From contig NZ_CP016540.2 in the NCBI RefSeq assembly GCF_001186155.3, forward strand, positions 744,001-808,000: a stretch of DNA of 64,000 nt. The letters run 5' to 3'. Of the stretch, positions 8,704 through 17,143 are shown one piece after another. The DNA comes from Planococcus versutus (GTDB lineage Bacteria; Bacillota; Bacilli; Bacillales_A; Planococcaceae). The translations under genes and the position numbers were made by a program. Position 1 is the stretch's first letter; the number at the start of each line of letters is the position of its first letter. The notes under the pieces are model-generated. The model searched no databases, was not told the origin of the DNA, and was given only the letters and a program-made list of their open reading frames with translations.

Positions 8704-9576
8704 TCAACGCACCTCCTCTGTTAGATGAATAAATAGATCTTGCAATGACAAAGGACCAACTTCAATGCCTTGTTTTTGAGCGGTAAGTCGTTCTTGTTCT
8801 GAAATTGTTCCGTAGACCATGACAGATTTCGTAGTGCCTAGTTTTTGCTCGTTTAGTATTTTTCTGTCTGAGACAAAGGCGTCGACTTGATCGGTTGCTC
8901 CTGTAATAGAAACGCCTTGAGCAGAAATGCTTTCATAATCATCATTCAGTATTAGACGACCTTGATCGAGAATGACAATTTGATCAAAAAGATACTCCAT
9001 TTCTGAAATCAAGTGAGTAGAAAGAATAAAGGTTCGAGGATGCGTCTCTTGGTCTGCTAAGATTTCCTGATAAAAAATTTCACGAGTAGGGGCGTCCATT
9101 CCGAGATATACTTCATCGAAAATGGTTAATGGCGAACGACTAGCCAAGCCGATGACCACAGTGAGAGCCGACTGCATTCCTTTTGATAATTTACTAATCG
9201 GTTTGTCTAGTGGTAGATGGAAGCGTTGCAATAAATAATTAGCATACTTTTCATCGTAATTCGGGCGATACCGTTTAGAAAACTCTAGTATAACCGGAAT
9301 CTTATCATCTTCTTCGCTGTAATTTTTTTCGTAAAGAAAAGTAATTTGCTGCATCTTGTTAGGATTTTCAAAGACAGGTTCGCCATCAATTTCTACTTGA
9401 CCTTGTGTTGGCTCACGGAAAGCCGCAACCAAAGAAAGAAGAGTGGTCTTTCCGGCACCATTGCGACCGATCAGTCCGTGGATTTTCCCGGGCTCAAGTG
9501 TCAATGAAATATTCTTTAACGCTTCAAACTTTCCGAATGTTACTGTGACATTACTTAGATTCACCTCAGCGGCCAT
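8704..9576 (-). CDS. ABC transporter ATP-binding protein, YtrB-like
   Basis: 290-residue ATPase with Walker A (GRNGAGKTT) near residue 37, a signature-type motif SKGMQS, Walker B (LTIFDEVYLGMD) and the switch His in STHLISE. The C-terminal 80 residues are the variable regulatory part. The ATG overlaps the GntR stop codon (ATGA), with AAGGAAG upstream. It energises the permease encoded just downstream. Confidence 0.88.
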   Translation of the reverse strand: MAAEVNLSNVTVTFGKFEALKNISLTLEPGKIHGLIGRNGAGKTTLLSLVAAFREPTQGQVEIDGEPVFENPNKMQQITFLYEKNYSEEDDKIPVILEFSKRYRPNYDEKYANYLLQRFHLPLDKPISKLSKGMQSALTVVIGLASRSPLTIFDEVYLGMDAPTREIFYQEILADQETHPRTFILSTHLISEMEYLFDQIVILDQGRLILNDDYESISAQGVSITGATDQVDAFVSDRKILNEQKLGTTKSVMVYGTISEQERLTAQKQGIEVGPLSLQDLFIHLTEEVR

Positions 9577-9950
9577 CAGATTTCACTTCCTTTCGTGTTT
9601 TTGATCAATTCAATGACTTCTGTTTCTGTAATTCCTAGTTTTTGCGCTTCTTGAACAAGGCTTTTGACGTAATTATCAACAAATGCTTTTTTACGTTGTC
9701 TTATTAATGTTTGTTTTGCCCCTTCTGCTACAAACATGCCAATCCCTCTTTTCTTAAACAAGATTTTTTCATCTACTAACTGGTTAATCCCTTTCGAAAT
9801 GGTCGCATGATTAATTTTGTAAAAATTAACAAGTTGATTGGTCGATGGTGCTTGATCACCTTCTTGAAGCTGATCATTGACAATCTGATCTTCAATTAAT
9901 GTACGAATTTGCAAAAAAATCGGCTTGCTCGAATCAAACGCATTGTTCAT
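9576..9950 (-). CDS. GntR-family regulator, YtrA subfamily
   Basis: 124-residue repressor: an N-terminal winged helix (residues about 8-75: PIFLQIRTLIEDQI, PSTNQLVNFYKINHATISKG, KRGIGMFV) and a short C-terminal dimerisation helix, which is the YtrA layout. ATG 9950 is chosen because AGGAGGTG lies six bases upstream; a GTG further up falls inside that ribosome site. It is the first gene of the ABC operon and very likely represses its own promoter through the long palindrome immediately upstream. Confidence 0.88.
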   Translation of the reverse strand: MNNAFDSSKPIFLQIRTLIEDQIVNDQLQEGDQAPSTNQLVNFYKINHATISKGINQLVDEKILFKKRGIGMFVAEGAKQTLIRQRKKAFVDNYVKSLVQEAQKLGITETEVIELIKNTKGSEI

Positions 9951-9973
9951 TAAAAACACCTCCTATGATCGTG

Positions 9974-10034
9974 TTACGATATATGGTTATATACTTATGT
10001 ATATAACCATATATCGTAATGAGTTAGTTGTCAA
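9974..10034 (-). promoter_or_regulatory. Promoter and perfect palindromic operator of the GntR/ABC operon
   Basis: Two 21-base arms (9974-9994 and 9999-10019) are perfect inverted repeats around TTAT. The inner part reads TATAC-TTAT-GTATA, the kind of core expected for YtrA-type GntR proteins. On the minus strand TTGACA (10029-10034) and TATGGT (10006-10011) form a sigma-A promoter with a 17 bp spacer. The right arm covers the -10 box, so binding there should block transcription. Confidence 0.85.
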
Positions 10035-10054
10035 TTAACAATGAAAATTTTTTC

Positions 10055-10097
10055 AATAAAAAACGTTTTAAGCAGCGCGTAAAGACTACTTAAAACG
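10055..10097 (-). terminator. Terminator of the MFS exporter gene
   Basis: On the minus strand CGTTTTAAGTAG pairs with CTGCTTAAAACG, followed by TTTTTTATT. Confidence 0.75.
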
Positions 10098-10128
10098 GGA
10101 TTTGATATGCATGATGGGTGTGGAATAG

Positions 10129-11622
10129 TTATTCGATTTTATCTCCAAGTTTTTCTTTGCTCATTAGAAAGGCAGTTAATAGCGCTAAGAAAGCGGGAAC
10201 AATCGCCCAGAAGAATGTGCTCGAAATTGAAGAAGATAATGCACTTATCAATTGATCTGTTATGTCAGTAGGGATATTTGCACGCGCTTCGGGAGATAGT
10301 AGAGCACGAGAATCTCCTGAAAAACGAGCAGCTTCAGTTCCAAACTGCTTTGTTAAGTTCCGACTGAATAAATGACTTTGAATAATTCCGAAAACAGTGA
10401 TCCCGATGGTCATTCCGAATGTACGCAAAAAACTCACTGTAGATGTTGCAGCTCCTCGTTTACGAATAGAAAACGGATGAATCGCAGCTGAAGGGATGAC
10501 GGAAAACGAAGCTCCAATGCCAAGTCCTACCAAAATCATAAACACGACAACCATAAATCGTGGTGTATCAACAGACAGTGTCGCTAACAAAATCATTCCA
10601 ATTGTCAACAAAGCAAGAGTTGGAACTAAGAAAGAACGATATGTGAATCTCGTCATTAATGCACCGCCAATAGAGGCACTGACAACCGATCCAACCATCA
10701 TCGGCAAGAGCACGAATCCGGCATTCGTCGCATCTCCACCTTGCACACCTTGAATATAAAAAGGAATATAAACAGAAGCTGTGATAAAAGCAGCACCACT
10801 AAAAATGGAAATTAGCCCACTCGTCGCAAACAATCGCTCTTTAAACATGCTAAAGTCGATAACGGGTTCTACAGCACGACGCTCAGCGATAACAAAAACA
10901 ATCGTGAGTATGACAAAACTTGCAAACAAGGCAAAGCTTTGAAGGGACATCCAAGCGAATTCTTTACCACCTAGTTCAACTGCGAACATTAAAGAAACGA
11001 CCGCGCCAACTAATGTAGCAGCACCTAGCCAGTCAATTTTCCCTTTAGAGCGCTCGAGTGACTCTTTATAGAAAAAGGCGACCATGATAAAGGCAATCAA
11101 GCCAAGTGGGATGTTAATATAAAATACCCACGTCCAGTTAATGTATTCTGTAATGTAAGCACCAAGAAGAGGACCAAATACACTGGAGATGCCGAAAACT
11201 GCACCGAACATGCCGCTCATTTTCCCGCGATCTTTTAACGGTACGATATCAAACATAATCGTAAACGCAATTGGCATTAACGCTCCGCCACCGATTCCTT
11301 GAATCGCACGGAAAATAATCAATTCGTTAATGGTATCGGCGGTGCCACATAACATTGAACCAATCATAAAAACAAGTAGCCCGAACATAAAAAATCGTTT
11401 GCGACCATACATATCGGATAATTTACCGAAAATAGGCATACCTGCCATTTGTGCAACTAGATATGCAGAAGTTACCCAGACAAATTTATCGACACCGCCA
11501 AGCTCCCCGACAATAGAAGGAAGGGCAGTGGTGACAATGGTATTGTCCATGGCTGCGACTAAAATCGCTAGCAATAATCCACCGATGACCACTTTAATAT
11601 TACTCTGACCTATATTGTTCAT
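10129..11622 (-). CDS. MFS drug exporter, DHA2 (EmrB/QacA) family
   Basis: 497-residue protein with 14 predicted membrane helices. It has motif D1 (AAMDNTIVTTALP), motif A (GKLSDMYGRKR) and the antiporter motif C (GISSVFGPLLGAYI), which together mark a proton-coupled multidrug exporter. The start ATG 11622 follows GGGTGG; an in-frame GTG three codons earlier lies within that ribosome site. It is transcribed alone and has no regulator next to it. The substrate cannot be told from sequence. Confidence 0.88.
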   Translation of the reverse strand: MNNIGQSNIKVVIGGLLLAILVAAMDNTIVTTALPSIVGELGGVDKFVWVTSAYLVAQMAGMPIFGKLSDMYGRKRFFMFGLLVFMIGSMLCGTADTINELIIFRAIQGIGGGALMPIAFTIMFDIVPLKDRGKMSGMFGAVFGISSVFGPLLGAYITEYINWTWVFYINIPLGLIAFIMVAFFYKESLERSKGKIDWLGAATLVGAVVSLMFAVELGGKEFAWMSLQSFALFASFVILTIVFVIAERRAVEPVIDFSMFKERLFATSGLISIFSGAAFITASVYIPFYIQGVQGGDATNAGFVLLPMMVGSVVSASIGGALMTRFTYRSFLVPTLALLTIGMILLATLSVDTPRFMVVVFMILVGLGIGASFSVIPSAAIHPFSIRKRGAATSTVSFLRTFGMTIGITVFGIIQSHLFSRNLTKQFGTEAARFSGDSRALLSPEARANIPTDITDQLISALSSSISSTFFWAIVPAFLALLTAFLMSKEKLGDKIE

Positions 11623-11803
11623 GATTTCCACCCGCCATTCTTTTAAAGTATGTAAAAGATATTCATATCATAGTCCTCTGTACAAAAAAAACCAAATTCG
11701 AATGCACGATTTTAACAATAAAGAGATTTTTTTTGAGTTATTGCTCTTTTTCAATATCCTAGAGACAGTATGGTAAAGTTAAACTAAAAGGAGAAGATAT
11801 CGA

Positions 11804-12127
11804 ATGAATACTCTTTTTATCGCGGGTCATGCTAGACTTCCAGCAGGGATGGCCGCTCAAAATATATATGAAACGTTGACCATTACTGCAGAAATTGATA
11901 AGAATTACAGTGTGATTGTATCGGCAAGCTGCACATTGGCAACATCTCACGGCCAAGAGTTTGTCCAACAGTTACTGAGAGGCTATAGTTTGCAAGACGG
12001 TATTGAAAAACCATTAGCAGATATAAAGGCTCATTATCTTGGAAAAGCAGGAAATGCTTTGGCTTCTGCATTGAAAGACCTTTTTAAGCATTATGAAAGT
12101 TATAAAGGAAGCTCTCGGTCATCTTAA
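11804..12127 (+). CDS. DUF3870 family protein
   Basis: 107-residue soluble protein with the pattern I associate with DUF3870: an N-terminal AGHARLPAGMAA, VSASCTLATSHGQEF in the middle (conserved Cys-Thr-Leu-Ala) and a helical C-terminus with LGKAGNALASALKDLFKHY. No function is established to my knowledge. AAAAGGAGA precedes the ATG. It is divergent from the MFS gene. Confidence 0.72.
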   Translation: MNTLFIAGHARLPAGMAAQNIYETLTITAEIDKNYSVIVSASCTLATSHGQEFVQQLLRGYSLQDGIEKPLADIKAHYLGKAGNALASALKDLFKHYESYKGSSRSS

Positions 12128-12146
12128 AAATAATAGTCAACTATCA

Positions 12147-12196
12147 AAAACTGAATCTTAGCAGAAGCAGCAATAAAGAGGTTAGCTTCAGTTTTG
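12147..12196 (+). terminator. Possible weak terminator
   Basis: AAAACTGAA pairs with TTCAGTTTT across a long A-rich loop. It sits between the DUF3870 gene and the next small gene. Confidence 0.4.
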
Positions 12197-12239
12197 TTGG
12201 GTATACAACAAGTAAATCTTTGGAATCGGAGTGATTAGA

Positions 12240-12434
12240 ATGGCGAGAAAAGGCACAGCAGGAAAAACACAAGATCAACAATCAGCCCCTACAGAATCAG
12301 CGATTGATAAAGTAGTTCAGAAAACAAAGCAAGCGTTAGACAGCGATAACGAAGCAACCAATTATGATGAAGCGACAGACGAAATGGAAAAAGCAAAAGA
12401 TCATTCGAAAGATATACCTACCACTGAAAAATAA
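12240..12434 (+). CDS. Small hydrophilic hypothetical protein
   Basis: 64 residues, almost entirely charged or polar (Lys, Asp, Glu, Thr, Gln), no hydrophobic core, no Cys, probably disordered. ATG 12240 is preferred over the in-frame GTG 12231 because GGAG at 12228-12231 is eight bases before it. Composition recalls small hydrophilic stress proteins, but I see no motif that assigns it. Confidence 0.6.
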   Translation: MARKGTAGKTQDQQSAPTESAIDKVVQKTKQALDSDNEATNYDEATDEMEKAKDHSKDIPTTEK

Positions 12435-12633
12435 CAGTTAACCTCTTTTGCTGATAAATGTTCAGAATAATCGTTCATTTCTGTTTACAACTGCTTCTTT
12501 CTGTATTACAGTGACAATAAGAATCGTGTCACAACGTTACGCGTTTATTCCACACGATCAATTTTGCACGACACGAAAAAATCATACTGCCTAGTCTGCT
12601 AAAACTTCTTTCCAGAAGCTTTATTCGTAGATA

Positions 12634-12690
12634 AAAGCCAGTTCATCCAGACAAGCAGTTTTGCTGTTGTCTTTTTGGGCTGGTTTTTTG
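12634..12690 (+). terminator. Terminator-like hairpin ahead of the CoA-transferase gene
   Basis: AGCCAG pairs with CTGGTT, enclosing an inner hairpin GACAAGCAG/CTGTTGTC, and is followed by TTTTTTG. It stands 200 bases after the previous gene and about 25 bases before the next start, so it may be a late terminator or an attenuator in the leader of the CoA-transferase operon. Confidence 0.5.
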
Positions 12691-12714
12691 TGTGGAAATT
12701 AAAAGAGAGGGGGC

Positions 12715-13887
12715 ATGGCAATGCCAGGAGCCTTAACCGGTATGAAAATACTCGACTTGTCACGTGTACTCGCAGGTCCTTATTGCACTATGATTTTAGG
12801 AGATTTAGGTGCGGAAGTGATCAAAGTAGAAGCGCCTGGTGGCAGTGATGAAACACGTAATTGGGGTCCGCCTTTTCAAAACGGTGTCAGTGCTTATTTT
12901 TTAAGTGTTAATCGAAACAAAAAATCCGTCACTGTCGATTTGAAAACTCCAGAAGGAATAGCAGTTATTAAAAAGTTAGCAGCAGAAAGTGATGTTGTGG
13001 TCAGTAATTTCAAGACCGGAACAATGGAACGCCTTGGCATTGGATACGAAACTTTATCCGCTATTAACCCTCGAATTGTTTATTGCTCTATTACTGGCTT
13101 TGGCGAAACAGGACCCGATCGCGACATGCCTGGCTATGACTTTATAATTCAAGCGATGAGCGGGTTGATGAGTATTACTGGCGACAAGAAATCAGGACCA
13201 CAAAAAATGGGCGTCGCTATTACAGATGTATTGACGGGATTATACGCTTGCATCGGTATTCAAGCAGCACTGCTTGAACGTGTCGGTTCTGGCAAAGGTC
13301 AAAAAATAGATCTTTCTTTGTATGACACGGCTATTAGTGCGCTCGTTAACATTGGTAGCAATTATTTAATGGATAAAAAAGTGCCAACTGCTCTAGGGAA
13401 CGCTCATGCCAATATTGTTCCGTATCAACTATTTCAAACAAGTGATGGCGAAATAGTTATTGCCGTTGGGACAAATCAGCAATTTACAGCATTGTGTCAG
13501 ATCTTAAAAGAGCCAGAATACGCAAAAGACAACCGGTACTTAACAAATTCCAGGCGGGTAAAAAATCGAGAAATTTTGATACCTCTACTACAACAAGCAT
13601 TACTAAAAGAAAATACGGCGCACTGGCAACAACTATGCCGAGAACACGACATCCCAGCAGGGCCTATTCAGACAGTAGAAGAAATGGTTCATGACAAGCA
13701 ACTACAAGCACGCAATATGTTTGTCGAACACAACCACCCAACCGCAGGAAAAATCACTCTAATTGGCAGTCCGTTAAAGCTATCGCGTACACCGGTTGAA
13801 ATGAAACGTCATCCACCTGATGCCGGAGAACATAATGAAGAAGTTTTGGGTAATAGTCAACCATCAAAAATAAGGGGCGATTTCTAA
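12715..13887 (+). CDS. CaiB/BaiF family (class III) CoA-transferase
   Basis: 390-residue enzyme that moves CoA between acyl groups. Hallmarks: LDLSRVLAGPYCTMILGDLGAEVIKVE in the N-terminal Rossmann part and the nucleophilic Asp142 in PGYDFIIQAMSG, equivalent to Asp169 of formyl-CoA transferase. AGAGAGGGGG precedes ATG 12715. The stop TAA shares a base with the ATG of the acyl-CoA dehydrogenase, so the two are translated together. The partner points to activation of a carboxylic acid followed by its dehydrogenation; which acid is inference. Confidence 0.88.
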   Translation: MAMPGALTGMKILDLSRVLAGPYCTMILGDLGAEVIKVEAPGGSDETRNWGPPFQNGVSAYFLSVNRNKKSVTVDLKTPEGIAVIKKLAAESDVVVSNFKTGTMERLGIGYETLSAINPRIVYCSITGFGETGPDRDMPGYDFIIQAMSGLMSITGDKKSGPQKMGVAITDVLTGLYACIGIQAALLERVGSGKGQKIDLSLYDTAISALVNIGSNYLMDKKVPTALGNAHANIVPYQLFQTSDGEIVIAVGTNQQFTALCQILKEPEYAKDNRYLTNSRRVKNREILIPLLQQALLKENTAHWQQLCREHDIPAGPIQTVEEMVHDKQLQARNMFVEHNHPTAGKITLIGSPLKLSRTPVEMKRHPPDAGEHNEEVLGNSQPSKIRGDF

Positions 13888-15098
13888 TGGAATTTTCATT
13901 CACAGAAGAACAAGACATGTTGCGCAACACGACACGAGGATTTGTGGACAAAGAAATTATGCCGTACATCGAAGCGTGGGATCGGGAGGGCAAATCAGAT
14001 CCAGCTATTTACACAAAGTTGGCAGACCTTGGATTAATGGGTGTTTGCATACCTGAGAATTATGGCGGCAGTGGCATGGACTATAATTCGCTTGCCATTG
14101 TTTGTGAGGAACTAGAACGTGGAGACACAGCGTTTCGCACAGCTGTTTCTGTTCACATTGGATTGAACAGCTTGACCATTCTTCAATGGGGAACTGAAGA
14201 ACAAAAACAAAAATATTTGATCCCACAAGCGACAGGAGAAAAAATTGGAGCATTTGGTTTAACAGAACCCGGTGCAGGATCCGATGTAGCTGCGATGAAA
14301 TCGACTGCTGTTAAAGAGGGCGATTATTATATATTGAATGGACAAAAAACATGGATTTCTTTATGTGATATAGCTGATCATTTTTTAGTGTTTGCTTATA
14401 CAGGTGAACAAACAGAAAAACATGGTGCAATTTCTGCCTTTATTGTAGAACGCACGTGGGAAGGGTTTTCTTCTAAAGCCATTAAAGGAAAGCATGGAAT
14501 TCGTGCAGGAAATACAGGAGAATTGTTTTTCGAAGATGTTAAAGTGCCACAAGAAAATTTGCTAGGAAAAGAAGGCGAAGGATTTAAAATTGCAATGGCA
14601 GCACTTGATAATGGCCGTTTCACTGTTGCAGCAGGTGCCGTGGGTCAAATTATGGCGTGCCTAGAAGCAAGTGTGGATTATTGCCGAGAACGTCAAACAT
14701 TCGGCAAGGAAATTGGTCGCCACCAGCTTGTTCAGCAAATGATTGCAAAAATGGAGGCGGGCTTTCAAATGAGTCGACTGCTTGTTTATCGGGCAGGTGA
14801 ACTGAAAAATAAAGGAAAGCGCAACACACGTGAAACGTCGCTTGCAAAATGGCAAGCATGCGATTTTGCCAATCAAGCGGCTGATGACGCTTTCCAAATT
14901 CATGGAGCTTATGGCTATTCTGATGAATACCCAGTTAGTCGTTATTTACGCAACTCTAAAGCACCGGTTATTTACGAAGGAACGCGTGAAATTCACACTA
15001 TTATGCAAGCAGAATATGTTCTTGGCTATAAAGAAGACAAAGCGCTATCCCACACATTGCCAGCTTGGGAACAAGCGAGTGATCCTGCTGTAAAATAA
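13887..15098 (+). CDS. Acyl-CoA dehydrogenase, possibly glutaryl-CoA type
   Basis: 403-residue flavoenzyme of the acyl-CoA dehydrogenase family. FAD motifs are GAFGLTEPGAGSD and TWISLCD; the catalytic base is E364 in VIYEGTREIH. FRTAVSVH carries an Arg (R84) at the place where glutaryl-CoA dehydrogenases have YRSAMSVQ, whose Arg binds the distal carboxylate. With a CaiB-type CoA-transferase as operon partner, a dicarboxylyl-CoA substrate such as glutaryl-CoA is reasonable but not proven; it could also be a medium- or branched-chain enzyme. Confidence 0.85.
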   Translation: MEFSFTEEQDMLRNTTRGFVDKEIMPYIEAWDREGKSDPAIYTKLADLGLMGVCIPENYGGSGMDYNSLAIVCEELERGDTAFRTAVSVHIGLNSLTILQWGTEEQKQKYLIPQATGEKIGAFGLTEPGAGSDVAAMKSTAVKEGDYYILNGQKTWISLCDIADHFLVFAYTGEQTEKHGAISAFIVERTWEGFSSKAIKGKHGIRAGNTGELFFEDVKVPQENLLGKEGEGFKIAMAALDNGRFTVAAGAVGQIMACLEASVDYCRERQTFGKEIGRHQLVQQMIAKMEAGFQMSRLLVYRAGELKNKGKRNTRETSLAKWQACDFANQAADDAFQIHGAYGYSDEYPVSRYLRNSKAPVIYEGTREIHTIMQAEYVLGYKEDKALSHTLPAWEQASDPAVK

Positions 15099-15100
15099 AT

Positions 15101-15147
15101 AAGCGTCTTCCCGAACAGATTGTAGTTCGCGAAGACGCTTGTTTTTT
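15101..15147 (+). terminator. Terminator of the CoA-transferase/dehydrogenase operon
   Basis: AAGCGTCTTC pairs with GAAGACGCTT, with an inner GAAC/GTTC pair, followed by GTTTTTT. Confidence 0.88.
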
Positions 15148-15195
15148 ATATACAAAAGAACGAAAAGACTAAACTAGATTTTCTCTTTCTACTTC

Positions 15196-15223
15196 TTACC
15201 TACAGACAGGGATGCGGTATACT
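15196..15223 (+). promoter_or_regulatory. Possible promoter of the pspA-ydjGHI operon
   Basis: TATACT (15218-15223) has a weak TTACCT -35 box 16 bp upstream. I did not find a TGAAAC-CGTA pair that would make a clear sigma-W promoter, although the B. subtilis ydjFGHI operon is sigma-W dependent. Confidence 0.35.
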
Positions 15224-15349
15224 AGAAGAAAGACATTTTTAATTTTATACATGCAGTTGCAAAGAGTAAGTTGTTTGAAAGCTTAATCTTTATCAGGAAA
15301 GGGTAATCTGTAAAGAAGCCAAAAAACCTACAAAAAAAGGAGAATGATG

Positions 15350-16066
15350 ATGGAAATTTTAAAACGTTTTAAAGATATTATGACAAGCAACATTCATGCT
15401 TTACTAGACAAAGCAGAAGATCCAGAAAAAATGATTGATCAGTACTTACGTGATTTGAATAGTGATCTAGGTAAAGTGAAATCAGAAACAGCAGCAATCA
15501 TGGCAGCTGAAAAACGAGAGCGCCGGGAATTAGAAGAAATTGAAAAAGAAATGGATGACATGCAACGTTATGCAGTAAAGGCATTAGAAGCGGATAACGA
15601 AGACGATGCGCGTAAATTTTTGCAACGCAAAGCTGAGTTGACTGAAAAAGTGGCAGACAAAGAAACTGCTGTAAAACTTGCTGCTGCCAACACGCAACAA
15701 ATGCGTCAAATGCACGATAAGCTAGAAGCAGATATTGGTGAACTGGAGTCGCGTCGTTCAGAACTAAAAGGCAAAGCTTCTGTTGCAAAAACGCAAAAGC
15801 GCATGAATGACTTTACTTCATCTGTAGACGGAGCAGGCGAGCGAATTTCTGCTTTTGACAAAATGGAACAAAAAATCAACAAAGAGCTTGATGAGGCGAA
15901 TGCGATGTCAGAGTTAAATAAAAGCTCCGGAACTAATATTAAAGACTTGACATCAAAATACGATAACGAGTCATCTGTTGATGATGAGCTAGAATCATTA
16001 AAAGCAGGTATTAATGTCGACGACGAATTAGCTGCATTGAAAAGCCAAGTTGGCAAAAATGAATGA
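15350..16066 (+). CDS. pspA: PspA/IM30 family membrane stress protein
   Basis: 238-residue coiled-coil protein. It opens MEILKRFKDIMTSNIHALLD followed by KAEDPEKMIDQYLRDL, the standard PspA amphipathic helix and alpha-1, then runs as long charged helices to about residue 180 with an acidic tail. Such proteins assemble on damaged membrane and support its integrity. Of three tandem ATG codons I take 15350, seven bases after AAAGGAG. It is the first gene of a pspA-ydjG-ydjH-ydjI operon in the same order as B. subtilis ydjFGHI. Confidence 0.9.
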   Translation: MEILKRFKDIMTSNIHALLDKAEDPEKMIDQYLRDLNSDLGKVKSETAAIMAAEKRERRELEEIEKEMDDMQRYAVKALEADNEDDARKFLQRKAELTEKVADKETAVKLAAANTQQMRQMHDKLEADIGELESRRSELKGKASVAKTQKRMNDFTSSVDGAGERISAFDKMEQKINKELDEANAMSELNKSSGTNIKDLTSKYDNESSVDDELESLKAGINVDDELAALKSQVGKNE

Positions 16067-16114
16067 TAACCGAAATCTGGAGAGTTTCCTGTAAGTTGAA
16101 GGGAGGAGGACAGT

Positions 16115-17143
16115 ATGGTTATTCAGTATAAATGCCCAAACTGTGGATCGGATATGTCCTTCGACAGCGAATCGGGCCATCTTTCCTGTCCAAATTGTGG
16201 CAGGCAAGATAAAATTGAGACATTTCCAGAAACCAATATTATTCGGAAGTTTGACCCAGATGAAGCAAAAGAATATCATTGTGAAAACTGCGGAGCTGTT
16301 ATTTTAACAGAAGCACAAACCACCGCGACACATTGCAGTTTTTGTGGTGCACCCGTGTTACTTGCAGACAGGCTAACGGGAGATTTGGCTCCGGCCAAAG
16401 TGATTCCTTTTACGATTAGTAAAGAGGATGCTATTGCTGCATTTCGGAAATGGACAAATAATGGACGATTGACACCAAGCGGTTTTACTAGCGGTGATCG
16501 TATTAAAAAAATGACTGGTATGTATGTGCCATTTTGGCTGTACGACATCGAAGGTAAAGTAGATGTAGCAGCGCTTGCGACTAGAGTGCATAGCTATACG
16601 GCAGGCGATACAATTTACACAGAAACCAATTTTTATGATGTTCGTCGAGAAATAGATCTCAGCTACTTAAAAGTACCGGCAGACGCATCTGAAAAGATGG
16701 ACGACGAACTGATGGATAAACTCGAGCCCTATCATTATGGAGAAATCAAGGATTTTAAAATGCCTTACCTCGCAGGATATCTTGCGGAGAAATACGATTA
16801 CGGTGATGAGGAACTATTTTCACGAATTGAATCGAAAATCGTGCCTTATATCGATACGTATATAAGCAGTACCATTTCCGGATACTCAACCGTTAGTTAT
16901 ACGAATAAACAAATTCAAACAAATAAAAAGAATGTTTACTATACGCTGTTTCCAGTATGGATGGTCTACTACGATTTCGACAATAAAGAACACACTTTTG
17001 CGATGAACGGTCAAACTGGTAAAGTGGTAGGCAAGCCACCAATCAGTGCCTTTAAAGTCGCAGCTTGGTTTACTGGCATTGCAGCTTCAGCTTTTGCAGT
17101 GATGAAAGCGATCGCGTTTGCTGTAGGAGGTGTTCTTTGGTGA
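16115..17143 (+). CDS. ydjG: YdjG-like zinc-ribbon membrane protein
   Basis: 342 residues. Four CxxC pairs in the first 80 residues (YKCPNCG, LSCPNCG, YHCENCG, THCSFCG) form two zinc ribbons of TFIIB type. A central beta-rich domain follows (KMTGMYVPFWLYDIEGK, and later FPVWMVYYDF), and the C-terminus is a hydrophobic segment (from about 318). Its role in the YdjFGHI complex is undefined. GGGAGGAGG precedes the ATG; the stop overlaps the GTG of ydjH. Confidence 0.82.
   Translation: MVIQYKCPNCGSDMSFDSESGHLSCPNCGRQDKIETFPETNIIRKFDPDEAKEYHCENCGAVILTEAQTTATHCSFCGAPVLLADRLTGDLAPAKVIPFTISKEDAIAAFRKWTNNGRLTPSGFTSGDRIKKMTGMYVPFWLYDIEGKVDVAALATRVHSYTAGDTIYTETNFYDVRREIDLSYLKVPADASEKMDDELMDKLEPYHYGEIKDFKMPYLAGYLAEKYDYGDEELFSRIESKIVPYIDTYISSTISGYSTVSYTNKQIQTNKKNVYYTLFPVWMVYYDFDNKEHTFAMNGQTGKVVGKPPISAFKVAAWFTGIAASAFAVMKAIAFAVGGVLW

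Noticed and set aside
15240..15300. Sigma-W promoter before pspA
   Set aside because: TTGAAAG occurs but no CGTA box at 16-17 bases.
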